A DNA stretch of 40,710 bases from UBA6544 sp038131165 (GCA_038131165.1 JAYPOZ010000031.1:1-40710), one strand, 5' to 3'; numbered from the stretch's first letter, positions 1-7,959 are shown. The notes: generated by a model not told the origin, from the sequence alone. A program made the numbers and translations.

Positions 1-25
1 GTTAAGAGGCGAAAGGCCACAAGCG

Positions 26-862
26 TCAAAGAGGGCGTTCGCCTTCGAGCATGACCCGGTGCATGACACGCGGCTGGCTAACATCGTAATCCGCGTTGGC
101 GCGGTGCATCGTACAGCGGTTGTCCCAAACGACGAGATCCCCGGCTTGCCATCGGTGCCGATACTGAAAGCGCGGCTCGAACGCGAAGTCGTAAAGCGCG
201 TCCAGCAATATGTCGCTCTCGGCCTCGTCCCAACCCAGAATGTGATCGATCCGATTGGGGTTGATGTACAACGATTGCCGGCCGCTCTGCGGGTGGGTCC
301 GGATCAGCGGATGATCGACATCCGGAGTCTCCGCCTCCTCTTCGGCAGAACGTTTCGCAACCCAGGAAGCGTTGCGTCGGCTGAGATACTTGTGGACCGC
401 CCGAAGACCTTCAATGCGGGCGCGCAATTCCTGCGGCATTTCCGTCAACACACGGTAGCAATCGATGAACTCCGTATCGCCGCCCTGCTTCGGCAGAATG
501 CGTGCATGAAGCAGGGTCAAGGTCGCTGGAAGCGCCAGATAGGAATCGTCGGTATGCCAATGCTTGGCCTGGACAACCGGTTTGCCGCCCGCACCGGCCG
601 GCCGGTTCGAGACGATGGAGACTTCCGGCGCATCGCCGACGCGATCCTGGCGCAGGAGAAATTTCTTCGGCACGCCGAACACCCGCGATGCCGCGGCCAG
701 TTCCTCAGGCGTGAGGTCCTGATCGCGGATGCAGATAACCTGATGGTCGATCACGGCACGCCGGAGGGCATCGCGCGTCTCGGCGCGCGGTGCCTCCCGC
801 AAATCCATTCCCTTCACCTCGGCGCCGAAGACGGCATCAAGGGGCTTGATCTCTGTTGTCAT
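26..862 (-). CDS. TauD/TfdA-family Fe(II)/2-oxoglutarate-dependent dioxygenase
   Basis: A 278-residue protein of the TauD/TfdA family, cytoplasmic non-haem iron oxygenases that couple 2-oxoglutarate decarboxylation to substrate hydroxylation, often of taurine or other sulfonates. The facial triad is visible: H103 and D105 in HTDD, and the distal H253 in CTMHRA. R265 or R269 near the end would bind 2-oxoglutarate. Length matches the family. I chose the ATG at 862 because an in-frame extension to 910 adds an unrelated basic leader and a GGCGAGGCGAG purine-rich stretch precedes 862. The gene diverges from the next one across 67 bases. No transporter lies nearby, so the substrate cannot be named; taurine is only one option. 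Fold assignment is secure, substrate is not. Confidence 0.9.
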   Translation of the reverse strand: MTTEIKPLDAVFGAEVKGMDLREAPRAETRDALRRAVIDHQVICIRDQDLTPEELAAASRVFGVPKKFLLRQDRVGDAPEVSIVSNRPAGAGGKPVVQAKHWHTDDSYLALPATLTLLHARILPKQGGDTEFIDCYRVLTEMPQELRARIEGLRAVHKYLSRRNASWVAKRSAEEEAETPDVDHPLIRTHPQSGRQSLYINPNRIDHILGWDEAESDILLDALYDFAFEPRFQYRHRWQAGDLVVWDNRCTMHRANADYDVSQPRVMHRVMLEGERPL

Positions 863-917
863 GCGCTCGCCTCGCCCATATCGAGCGGTTATAATAACCC
901 AACAGCGCACCCAGGAC

Positions 918-921
918 GAGG
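918..921 (+). promoter_or_regulatory. Ribosome binding site deciding a GTG start
   Basis: GAGG lies 8 bases before the GTG at 930. The in-frame ATG at 951 has no Shine-Dalgarno-like sequence, so the GTG is the better start for the following gene. Confidence 0.5.
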
Positions 922-929
922 CCGACGAC

Positions 930-1469
930 GTGTCGAATGCCCTGCACCAGATGACGATGAGCTACTCGGCGATCGAGGACCGGCTGTTGCTGCGCGTAAG
1001 CACCACTGCCCATGACGAGCATCAAATCTGGCTGACCCGCCGCTTTATCAAGGTCCTCTGGCCGGCCCTGCTGAAGGGCGTCGAGAAGCAATCGCTCCCG
1101 CCCGAGACCGCCGCAGCGCCGACGACGACCCCGCAGGTCAAGCGCGCGGTCGTGGCGATGCAGCATAACGAAGCCCTGCAGAAAACCGAACTGTCGAAAC
1201 CGCATGACGAAGAGAAGGTCAATAAGCCCTCGACCGAAAAACCCATGTTGGCCACCGGCGGACAATGCGTGCCCTTGAAGACCGGCGGCATGCGCCTCAA
1301 TCTGAAGACTGCGGAAAACCTGCAGGTCGGCCTGAATTTGAACGAGCAATTGCTGCATGCGTTCTGTCATCAGGTCTCTTCGCTGACACTGAAGGCCGAG
1401 TGGGATTTGTCCTATTCCCTGAGCGATCCGAGCGTCCATGTGCCGGCCGGCGAACAAGCGGTTCACTGA
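930..1469 (+). CDS. Uncharacterised alphaproteobacterial protein
   Basis: A 179-residue protein I cannot assign a function. The N-terminal part contains SYSAIEDRLLLRV (about residues 11-23) followed by IWLTRRF and LWPAL (about 33-47), a pattern I recall in hypothetical proteins of other alphaproteobacteria. The middle (about 55-105) is low in hydrophobic residues and rich in Pro, Thr, Lys and Glu, probably a flexible linker. The C-terminal part (about 110-165) looks like beta strands. There is no signal peptide or membrane segment. The GTG start is supported by GAGG at 918; the ATG at 951 is the alternative. It lies 87 bases before lepA on the same strand and diverges from the dioxygenase. 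Confidence 0.7.
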   Translation: MSNALHQMTMSYSAIEDRLLLRVSTTAHDEHQIWLTRRFIKVLWPALLKGVEKQSLPPETAAAPTTTPQVKRAVVAMQHNEALQKTELSKPHDEEKVNKPSTEKPMLATGGQCVPLKTGGMRLNLKTAENLQVGLNLNEQLLHAFCHQVSSLTLKAEWDLSYSLSDPSVHVPAGEQAVH

Positions 1470-1556
1470 GCGGACGTCTCCGCAAACGGAACGATTGCGC
1501 ATTGCCTCGCGCAACCCTACATTCCACGCGATTCAACAGGGTTCCGAACCACCGCG

Positions 1557-3362
1557 ATGACCGACGCCGCTCATATCCGAAATTTTTCCATCATCGCCCA
1601 TATCGATCATGGGAAATCGACGCTTGCCGACCGCTTGATTGAGTTCTGCGGCGGGCTCGAGACGCGTGAGATGAAGGAACAGGTGCTCGACTCGATGGAG
1701 TTGGAGCGCGAACGCGGAATTACGATCAAGGCGCAGACCGTCCGCCTTCAATACAAGGCCGCCGACGGCGAGACTTATACCCTCAATCTGATGGACACCC
1801 CCGGCCACGTCGACTTCTCCTACGAGGTCAGCCGTAGTCTGGCCGCCTGCGAAGGCTCGCTTCTTCTCGTCGATGCCAGCCAGGGCGTGGAAGCGCAGAC
1901 CCTCGCCAACGCCTATCTCGCCATCGACGCGGACCATGAGGTCATCCCCGTCCTCAACAAGATCGATCTGCCCTCGGCCGAACCGGACCGCATCCGCCAA
2001 CAGATCGAGGACGTCATCGGCATCGAAGCGGATCAAGCGATCGAGGTGTCCGCAAAAACCGGAAAGGGCATCCCGGAGGTCCTGGAAGCCTTGGTCACGC
2101 GGCTCCCGGCGCCGCAATCCGGCGACCCTTCGGCACCGCTCAAGGCGCTTCTGGTGGATTCCTGGTACGATCCCTATCTCGGCGTCGTGGCGTTGGTCCG
2201 GGTGCTGGAGGGCACGCTGCGGAAAGATATGAAAATCCGCATGATGGCGACGGAAGTCTCGCACGAGGTCGATCGCGTCGGCGTCTTCACGCCCAAGCGC
2301 GTCGACACCGGCCAGCTGGGTCCCGGCGAGATTGGCTATATTACCGCCAGCATCAAGTCGATCGCCGACTGCCAGGTCGGCGACACGCTCACCGAAGAGC
2401 GCCGGCCGACGGAAACCGCCCTGCCCGGCTTCCGTCCTGTCGTGCCGGTCGTGTTCTGCGGACTCTTTCCGGTCGATTCCAACGATTACGAGGATTTGCG
2501 CGACAGTCTTGCGAAACTGGCGCTCAACGACGCGAGCCTGCATTACGAACCGGAAAGCTCGGCGGCGCTCGGCTTCGGGTACCGCTGCGGCTGCCTAGGC
2601 ATGTTGCATCTGGAAATCGTGCAGGAACGCCTCAGCCGCGAATTCGACCTCGATCTCATCACCACGGCACCCTCGGTCGTCTACCGCATACATAAGACCA
2701 ACGGCGAGTTGATCGAACTGCACAATCCGGCGGATTATCCCGATCCGGTTGAAATCGCCTCCATCGAAGAGCCATGGATCAAAGCCACGATCCTGGTCCC
2801 GGACGAGTATCTCGGCGCTGTTCTGTCGTTGTGCACGGAGCGGCGCGGAGAACAGATTAACCTGACCTATGTCGGCAATCGGGCTATGGTGGTCTACCGC
2901 CTGCCTTTGAACGAGGTCGTGTTCGATTTCTACGATCGGCTGAAATCCATCTCCCGCGGCTATGCCAGTTTCGACTATGAGATTCTCGGCCATGAAGAAG
3001 GCGATCTGGTACGGGTGTCGATCCTGGTTAACGGCGAGTCCGTCGACGCCCTCTCGATGATCGTGCACCGCAGCCAGTCGGAGCATCGCGGCCGCCAAAT
3101 ATGCCAGCGCCTGAAAGACCTGATCCCGCGGCAGATGTTCAAGGTGCCGATCCAGGCCGCGATCGGCGGCAAGGTTATCGCCCGCGAGACCATCGGCGCG
3201 ATGCGCAAGGACGTAACGGCCAAGTGCTACGGCGGCGACATCACCCGCAAACGCAAATTGTTGGACAAGCAAAAAGCGGGCAAGAAACGGATGCGGCAAT
3301 TCGGCAAGGTCGAGATTCCGCAATCCGCCTTCATCGACGCCCTCAAGATGGAAGAGGCGTAA
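1557..3362 (+). CDS. lepA: Elongation factor 4 (LepA), back-translocating GTPase
   Basis: A 601-residue, full-length translational GTPase that binds the ribosome and acts during stalled or perturbed elongation and in ribosome assembly. The G1 motif AHIDHGKST is at residues 14-22, G3 DTPGH at 80-84 and G4 NKID at 134-137. EF-G-like domains II, III and V follow, then the LepA-specific C-terminal domain with the basic GGDITRKRKLLDKQKAG segment near 555-575. The start at ATG 1557 gives the usual short N-terminus before the G domain. It is followed 29 bases later by a small membrane-protein gene on the same strand. LepA in many bacteria precedes lepB; no signal peptidase is seen here. Confidence 0.98.
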   Translation: MTDAAHIRNFSIIAHIDHGKSTLADRLIEFCGGLETREMKEQVLDSMELERERGITIKAQTVRLQYKAADGETYTLNLMDTPGHVDFSYEVSRSLAACEGSLLLVDASQGVEAQTLANAYLAIDADHEVIPVLNKIDLPSAEPDRIRQQIEDVIGIEADQAIEVSAKTGKGIPEVLEALVTRLPAPQSGDPSAPLKALLVDSWYDPYLGVVALVRVLEGTLRKDMKIRMMATEVSHEVDRVGVFTPKRVDTGQLGPGEIGYITASIKSIADCQVGDTLTEERRPTETALPGFRPVVPVVFCGLFPVDSNDYEDLRDSLAKLALNDASLHYEPESSAALGFGYRCGCLGMLHLEIVQERLSREFDLDLITTAPSVVYRIHKTNGELIELHNPADYPDPVEIASIEEPWIKATILVPDEYLGAVLSLCTERRGEQINLTYVGNRAMVVYRLPLNEVVFDFYDRLKSISRGYASFDYEILGHEEGDLVRVSILVNGESVDALSMIVHRSQSEHRGRQICQRLKDLIPRQMFKVPIQAAIGGKVIARETIGAMRKDVTAKCYGGDITRKRKLLDKQKAGKKRMRQFGKVEIPQSAFIDALKMEEA

Positions 3363-3391
3363 CAGACTCTCGGTTTGACTGAGGGGAGCGC

Positions 3392-3643
3392 ATGGAGTTC
3401 CACGATATCGTCGGCACGCTCGGGGTGGCCTGCATCGTCGCGATGTATGCGCTGCTCCAGCTCGGCCGCATCGCAGCGGCACAGCCGCTCTTTTCTATTC
3501 TAAACGCGGTCGGCGCGCTCCTAATCCTAATTTCCCTGTCCTACGAGTTCAATTGGTCCGCCGCGCTTATCGAGACCATTTGGCTGGCGGTCAGCTTGTT
3601 CGGCCTGTGGAAGGCGCGCAAGGGTGGCCGCGCCCGGAGCTAA
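3392..3643 (+). CDS. Small integral membrane protein, CBU_0592 family
   Basis: An 83-residue protein with three likely membrane segments at about 6-25, 35-50 and 55-72, ending in a basic tail (KARKGGRARS) that should face the cytoplasm. It resembles the small CBU_0592-like membrane proteins; no biochemical role is known to me. GAGGGGAGCGC directly before the ATG is a strong ribosome binding site. It sits behind lepA and converges with the Nudix gene, with only 11 bases between the two stop codons. Confidence 0.8.
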   Translation: MEFHDIVGTLGVACIVAMYALLQLGRIAAAQPLFSILNAVGALLILISLSYEFNWSAALIETIWLAVSLFGLWKARKGGRARS

Positions 3644-3654
3644 GACGCCAGCTC

Positions 3655-4515
3655 CTAGAGAGCGCTGCCTTGCCGGAGGCCTGCGCAGATTTCGCCGTAA
3701 TCCGGCTCGGTATCCGGATTCAGAACGCCCTGCCGAATCAGGAAATCGATAATCACCAGATTGCAGTTGAATTTGAACTCGGCCGTCTCGCGCACGGTCT
3801 TGGCCACCTTTTCGATCGGCCACAGCATGAATTCGCCGACCTCGCCGTCCGCCGCTACCGGCTCGAAAGAAGCCGGCAGTTCCAAATCGTAGCAATACTG
3901 CCAGTCGGGTTTCGCACCGTCCTCGAACTGGTGGTCGTAGGCGATCAGGCCGACCGGTACGGCCCGGCGCGCCAGCGCCGCCGGAATGCCGGCTTCCTCG
4001 CCGCATTCCTTGATCAAATTCTCCATCAAACCAAGGCCGAACGGCTGCCCGCCGGCCACCATATTGTCGAGCATGCCGGGATAATTCATCTTGTCCGCAG
4101 CCCGGCGCGCAACCCACAAGTAAAGGCCATCAGGCTTGCGGACATAGCCGTTCATGTGAACGCCATAGGCCCGCGCGCCTAAGAACGGGCACGCCGCCCG
4201 GTCGATCCGCAACAGCGCCGGTTGGGCCCGGCGCGGGGTAATCGGATAAGGCTCGTCCCTCAGCTTCGGCAGCACTCCGGCAGCGGACAAAGCCGCCATG
4301 ACCGGAGCGACCGCAGCCGTCCGGCGTTCAAAATTGTCCAGCGCGGGTTGCAGCCGCACCACAGCCGGCTCGATGGCAAAGACATCACCGAAGGCGGAGA
4401 GCCGCTCCGCATTATCGTGGCGAATCCAACCCACCCGCAGCCCGTCGACTTCGAACGGCCGAAAGCCGGACGGATCGAAGTTGTTGCAGGCCCGTATGCG
4501 ATCAAGATAGCTCAT
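3655..4515 (-). CDS. DUF4743-Nudix hydrolase
   Basis: A 286-residue protein with an N-terminal DUF4743-like domain (about 1-115) and a C-terminal Nudix domain (about 116-270), the architecture of the yeast YJR142W and thiamine-pyrophosphokinase-associated Nudix group, whose members hydrolyse damaged thiamine diphosphates. The Nudix box spans about 155-177 and ends KECGEEAGI. It keeps the metal-binding EExG but has Lys for the usual Arg and Leu where the upstream Glu is expected. The ATG at 4515 begins MSYLDRI; a TTG at 4530 would add only five residues. It follows the ACT gene by 37 bases on the same strand, so they probably form an operon. The substrate is inferred from family only. Confidence 0.88.
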   Translation of the reverse strand: MSYLDRIRACNNFDPSGFRPFEVDGLRVGWIRHDNAERLSAFGDVFAIEPAVVRLQPALDNFERRTAAVAPVMAALSAAGVLPKLRDEPYPITPRRAQPALLRIDRAACPFLGARAYGVHMNGYVRKPDGLYLWVARRAADKMNYPGMLDNMVAGGQPFGLGLMENLIKECGEEAGIPAALARRAVPVGLIAYDHQFEDGAKPDWQYCYDLELPASFEPVAADGEVGEFMLWPIEKVAKTVRETAEFKFNCNLVIIDFLIRQGVLNPDTEPDYGEICAGLRQGSAL

Positions 4516-4552
4516 GGCGATGGCGCACAAGTAACGGTCGGGGTCCCGCTGA

Positions 4553-4855
4553 TCAAGGCGTTTGACCGCCGACTGCGACCGATCGGACGACGAAGATTTC
4601 CTGAATGCAGCGCCCGATATAGGCGGCGAGTTCGGCTTCCATCTCGTCGACCTCGATCATCAACATCAATTCACCGTCACAGCGATCGGATCGGACACGG
4701 TCCGGCGTGAGGCCGCGCTTGGCGAACAGCTCCAGGATCCGCAGCAATGCGCCGGGATCGTTCAAGGCGGATACGTTAAAACGAGCGCCTCCAGCCTCGG
4801 GCTCGAGGGCAACTACAGTATCATCGAATAGGTTTGCAACCGGTGCAAACGACAT
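4553..4855 (-). CDS. Stand-alone ACT-domain-like protein
   Basis: A 100-residue protein that is mostly one ACT-like domain: RFNVSALNDPGALLRIL (about 25-41) has the beta strand, the DPGxL turn and the helix typical of amino-acid-binding ACT domains. No catalytic domain is attached, so a regulatory or ligand-sensing role is likely, with an unknown partner. The ATG at 4855 has GAGGAG about 8 bases upstream; the longer reading from 4897 lacks such support. It heads a probable two-gene operon with the Nudix gene and diverges from the orphan ORF at 5146 across 290 bases. Confidence 0.8.
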   Translation of the reverse strand: MSFAPVANLFDDTVVALEPEAGGARFNVSALNDPGALLRILELFAKRGLTPDRVRSDRCDGELMLMIEVDEMEAELAAYIGRCIQEIFVVRSVAVGGQTP

Positions 4856-5017
4856 GGGGAAATCTCCTCGCAAGGGTCTTGAAATTAAACGAATCAAACC
4901 GGGCCCGGCCCTGTTCAGAGGACCGGGTCGCTAATTCGCAGACCAATTGCGTTTCGAGGAGCCGTTTGCATGGCAGCGACCCTACCATTCTGCCGCCCGT
5001 GCCGCAATCGGACCGGT

Positions 5018-5034
5018 TTCAGCCTTTATTAACC
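5018..5034 (+). promoter_or_regulatory. Candidate CtrA box
   Basis: TTCA-N7-TTAACC lies in an AT-rich island of the 290-base divergent gap between the ACT gene and the ORF at 5146. The known alphaproteobacterial CtrA consensus is TTAA-N7-TTAAC, so this has one mismatch. GANTC sites (CcrM methylation) occur at 4891-4895 and 5084-5088 in the same gap. Chance occurrence cannot be excluded. Confidence 0.3.
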
Positions 5035-5145
5035 TTTTCCCATTTACGATAGGATGCTGCCGGTCGAAATCGCCGCTTGACCGGATTCCGGCGGAAGTTC
5101 AGATTAGCGGCTCAAGCGAGCCTCCAACATGAGGTCTATCAGTTA

Positions 5146-5421
5146 ATGTCTAACCTGTGGATTTACTGGCGCCGGCCGAGTTCGGTGGTCCGCTACCGTC
5201 ATGGTGGCGAATCGGCGATCTATCCGTTACTGCAGCAGCCTATCGTCGGCTCGCAGAAAGCCGCCGCGCAAGCGGCGGTCGCGGCGCATTCGCGCCTGGC
5301 CGAGACGCCGATTTCGCAGGAAGACAATGTCCTGGATTTCGCCTCGGCGCAGCGCCGTGCGGAACGCGGGCGACCAACCCGCAATCCCCGCGCAAAGGGT
5401 AAGCCGAAGCGGCGGGAGTAG
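5146..5421 (+). CDS. Orphan small protein with basic C-terminus
   Basis: A 91-residue ORF without a family I recognise. The middle is Ala-rich and helical (about 39-50). DNVLDFASAQRRAERGR (about 62-78) resembles short tails seen in small alphaproteobacterial proteins, and the end is strongly basic (GKPKRRE), which would suit nucleic-acid or membrane-surface binding. The ATG is preceded by ATGAGGT about 10 bases upstream. Overlapping ORFs on the other strand look like shadows because they are Arg/Ser/Cys-rich without domain-like patterns. It converges on the RraA-like gene with 25 bases between stops. That it is a gene is likely but not certain. Confidence 0.55.
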   Translation: MSNLWIYWRRPSSVVRYRHGGESAIYPLLQQPIVGSQKAAAQAAVAAHSRLAETPISQEDNVLDFASAQRRAERGRPTRNPRAKGKPKRRE

Positions 5422-5446
5422 AGACGATTTCCTGACCGGTTTTCGT

Positions 5447-6157
5447 TTAAGTCGGCTTTCCGGCCGCAAGCCATTCAGCATATTCCGCGCGAATCGCATC
5501 GTCCGGCGGGTAGAGTCCGATGGTCGAGCGCCCCTTCTCCACCTGCAGCTTGATGTAAGCCTCTATCCCCTCTTGCTGAAGGCCGTCACGGGCGACCTCG
5601 TCAGCCAGAGCCTGGGGTATGACGACCACGCCGTCGCCATCGCCGACGATGATATCGCCGGGTATCACCGCAACGCCGCCGCAGCCTATCGGCAGGTCCC
5701 TGTCGACCGGGGTATGCGCAGTCAGCGACGCCGGGGCCGCGGGGCCGGCAGCAAAAATCGGAACGCCAACGGCGGCCACCGCCGCTGCGTCCCGCACGCC
5801 GCCATCCGTCACCACGCCGGCGCCGCCCCGCTGTTTGATCCGCTCCGCGAGGATATCGCCAAGCGCCGCGCAATCCGAAACACCCCGAGCGTCGATCACC
5901 AGGACCGCCCCTTCGGGTATGGTGTCGATGGCGACCCGTTGAGCATTGTTCTTGTCGGCCAGGATCGCCGGTGTCGAGATGTCCTCACGCATTGGAATAA
6001 AGCGCAGCGTCACCGCTTCGCCGACCAACCGCTCGTCCATGGCCGCCAAGGGCGCCACCCCCCGCATGAAAGTATTGCGTATTCCCCGCTTCAGCAATTG
6101 CAAGGTTATCGTCGCCGTTGAAATCCGTTTCAACGTCTCGCGCGTATCATCCAACAA
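5447..6157 (-). CDS. RraA-family protein (HMG/CHA aldolase-like fold)
   Basis: A 236-residue RraA-like protein. The family includes the RNase E inhibitor RraA and class II 4-hydroxy-4-methyl-2-oxoglutarate/4-carboxy-4-hydroxy-2-oxoadipate aldolases. VTDGGVRD (116-123) and PGDIIVGDGDGVVVIP (166-181) are family signatures. The aldolase motif continues RDxxD/E in characterised enzymes, whereas here it reads RDAAA, so aldolase activity is doubtful. I chose the TTG at 6157 because GGGAGG lies 7 bases before it and the family domain begins right after. The open frame runs upstream to 6241 but without family-like sequence. It diverges from the HIG1-like gene across 112 bases. Confidence 0.85.
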   Translation of the reverse strand: MLDDTRETLKRISTATITLQLLKRGIRNTFMRGVAPLAAMDERLVGEAVTLRFIPMREDISTPAILADKNNAQRVAIDTIPEGAVLVIDARGVSDCAALGDILAERIKQRGGAGVVTDGGVRDAAAVAAVGVPIFAAGPAAPASLTAHTPVDRDLPIGCGGVAVIPGDIIVGDGDGVVVIPQALADEVARDGLQQEGIEAYIKLQVEKGRSTIGLYPPDDAIRAEYAEWLAAGKPT

Positions 6158-6164
6158 GGTCGTC

Positions 6165-6170
6165 CCTCCC
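6165..6170 (-). promoter_or_regulatory. Ribosome binding site supporting the TTG start of the RraA-like gene
   Basis: GGGAGG on the minus strand stands 7 bases before TTG 6157, whereas the longer reading frame to 6241 has no comparable site. Confidence 0.6.
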
Positions 6171-6269
6171 GTATCCTGTCCGTCGGCAGAGTAGGTCGTT
6201 CGTGCGGCCGCGCAAGCGCTTCCATGGTTTTTTCTGTCCAAAATCAGTTCGAAGGATTATACCGCAAAC

Positions 6270-6470
6270 ATGCCCGGATATCTTGTACCGCTGCTCATAC
6301 TCGCGATGCTCGCCACCCTTGGCGTATTGTTCTTCGGCATATTCACCATGGCGCGCGGCGGCGAGTTCAACCGGCGCAACAGTAATAAGCTGATGCGGGC
6401 GCGGATCGTTCTGCAGGGTTTAGCATTGTTGCTGTTCGCCATCATTATGGTGGTCGGGGGGCGCGGCTGA
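6270..6470 (+). CDS. HIG1-like twin-transmembrane protein
   Basis: A 66-residue membrane protein with two helices at about 4-25 and 46-63 joined by a conserved polar loop (ARGGEFNRRNSNKLMRAR). This is the layout of small HIG1-domain or 'twin transmembrane' proteins of alphaproteobacteria; mitochondrial HIG1 relatives help assemble cytochrome oxidase supercomplexes, but the bacterial role is not established to my knowledge. Its stop overlaps the start of the adenosyltransferase gene in TGATG, so the two are translationally coupled, an arrangement I recall from related genomes. Confidence 0.8.
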   Translation: MPGYLVPLLILAMLATLGVLFFGIFTMARGGEFNRRNSNKLMRARIVLQGLALLLFAIIMVVGGRG

Positions 6471-7051
6471 TGGTCCAGTTGACCAAGATTTATACGCGCG
6501 GCGGCGATGGCGGGGAGACCTCGCTCGGCGACGGCAGCCGCGTCGCCAAACACGATCCGCGCATCGAAGCCTATGGCACGGTGGACGAGGCGAATGCCGT
6601 CATTGGACTTGCTCGGGCTGAAATCGTTCGGTCCGAAGGGGTCGACGCCACGCTGGACCCGGCATTGAGCCGCATCCAAAACGATCTCTTCGATCTCGGC
6701 GCCGACCTGTGCACACCGCAGGACGGTCGGCGTTCGGAGGGCGCGTTGCGAATCGTGGCCGCACAGGTGGATTGGCTGGAGCGCGAAATCGACCGTATCA
6801 ACGATGCTCTCGATCCGCTGAGCAGCTTTATCCTGCCGGGTGGCTCTGCGGTATCGGCGCAATTGCATCTGGCCCGAACCGTCACGCGGCGCGCCGAACG
6901 GCTGGTCATCGCCCTCTCACGGGAACAGACCGTCAATCCGGACGCGGTCAAGTACCTCAACCGGCTGTCCGATTTGCTGTTCGTCATGTCCCGAGCGGCC
7001 AACAACGGCGGGGCGGACGACGTCCTCTGGGTGCCCGGCGCCGGGCGCTGA
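6470..7051 (+). CDS. Cob(I)alamin adenosyltransferase, PduO type
   Basis: A 193-residue corrinoid adenosyltransferase (EC 2.5.1.17) that moves the adenosyl group of ATP to cob(I)alamin or cob(I)yrinic acid diamide to form coenzyme B12. Family motifs are present: IYTRGGDGGETSL (7-19, ATP binding), FILPGG (120-125), RTVTRRAER (136-144) and YLNRLSDLLFVMSR (162-175). Length is typical of the PduO/MMAB type, which is unrelated to CobA/BtuR. It is coupled to the upstream membrane protein and followed 17 bases later by an uncharacterised gene. The AdoCbl-dependent ribonucleotide reductase at 21.3 kb is a likely consumer of the product. Confidence 0.96.
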   Translation: MVQLTKIYTRGGDGGETSLGDGSRVAKHDPRIEAYGTVDEANAVIGLARAEIVRSEGVDATLDPALSRIQNDLFDLGADLCTPQDGRRSEGALRIVAAQVDWLEREIDRINDALDPLSSFILPGGSAVSAQLHLARTVTRRAERLVIALSREQTVNPDAVKYLNRLSDLLFVMSRAANNGGADDVLWVPGAGR

Positions 7052-7068
7052 CGGATCAACCCCGAGCA

Positions 7069-7896
7069 ATGTTCGGCGAGATTTTCGATTGGCTGACGAC
7101 CCCTTGCCCTGCGGAAGCCCGCAAACTCGGCTATCTGCGCGAGGCAATCGCCATCAAGGCGCGCCACCGCCGCCATCGGCAGGCATGGCAGCCTCATCTG
7201 GATCGAACCAAAGCGCTCATCGAACGATCGATGGCGGCTGCGGCGAAACGCCGCCGCGCCGTCGTACTCGGCTCCGGCCCATTGCTGGATGTGCCCGTCG
7301 CCTCCCTGGCGCGGACATTCGAAGCGGTCGACTTGATCGATTTGGTGCATCCCAAAGCGGCGCGCCATATCGCCGCAGCTCACGCGAACGTCACGCTTCG
7401 CACCGAGGACATTTCCGGCGTGTCCGTCTCTTTGGCGGCCATGCCAAAGGACTTGGCACAAGCGCCGCAGCTCGGGTCGCCGCCGATGCTGTCGGAAGAC
7501 ACCGACTTTGTCGTTTCGGTCAATCTTCTCTCGCAATTACCAGACATTCCGGCGCAATGGCTCGGCGCAAGAACGGCGCTGATCGAACCCGCGCGCAAGG
7601 CGTTTGCCCGGCGACTGGTTCGTTGCCATCTCGATTGGCTACTTAGGTTGGACGCGTTGGTATGTCTCGTAACCGATGTCGAGCGGCGCTACGTGGAGCG
7701 GGACGGGACGGAGCTGCCCGCATGGGACTCTTTGCAAGGCGTAACCCTCCCGCCGGCAACCGACATCTGGACCTGGGATGTAGCGCCGGCCGGCGAAACG
7801 CACCCGGATTTGGCGGTGCGAATGACCGTCCATGGCTTCGCCGATTTCGCCGCTGCGGCGCAACGGGGCTCGGCGGCCCGGGGGATCGGGAATTGA
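7069..7896 (+). CDS. Uncharacterised protein with a Rossmann-like nucleotide-binding region
   Basis: A 275-residue protein without a name I can give. RAVVLGSGPLLDVP (about 63-76) followed by VDLIDLVHP (about 87-95) looks like motif I and the acidic strand-2 end of SAM-dependent methyltransferases or similar Rossmann folds, and DFVVSVNLLSQLP resembles methyltransferase motif IV-VI spacing. The N-terminal 60 residues are helical and basic. No membrane segment is seen. It lies 17 bases after the adenosyltransferase on the same strand, so it is probably co-transcribed; 127 bases separate it from etfB. Methyltransferase activity is a guess from the fold pattern. Confidence 0.75.
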   Translation: MFGEIFDWLTTPCPAEARKLGYLREAIAIKARHRRHRQAWQPHLDRTKALIERSMAAAAKRRRAVVLGSGPLLDVPVASLARTFEAVDLIDLVHPKAARHIAAAHANVTLRTEDISGVSVSLAAMPKDLAQAPQLGSPPMLSEDTDFVVSVNLLSQLPDIPAQWLGARTALIEPARKAFARRLVRCHLDWLLRLDALVCLVTDVERRYVERDGTELPAWDSLQGVTLPPATDIWTWDVAPAGETHPDLAVRMTVHGFADFAAAAQRGSAARGIGN

Positions 7897-7959
7897 CGTC
7901 TCCGTGTAGGAACATGCGCCGTACCCGCGCGCTGGCTCAAAGAGGGCGCTGAGCCTTGC

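Noticed and set aside
59..1015. Long plus-strand ORF across the dioxygenase gene
   Set aside because: It is the antisense shadow of a gene with a complete 2-oxoglutarate oxygenase motif set and has no family-like pattern itself.
5201..6121. 306-codon plus-strand ORF over the RraA-like gene
   Set aside because: Composition is Arg/Ser/His-rich and the opposite strand encodes clear RraA signatures.
7934..7955. GGCTC/GAGCC hairpin before etfB as a terminator
   Set aside because: Only a 5-bp stem with a 12-base loop and no T-run.
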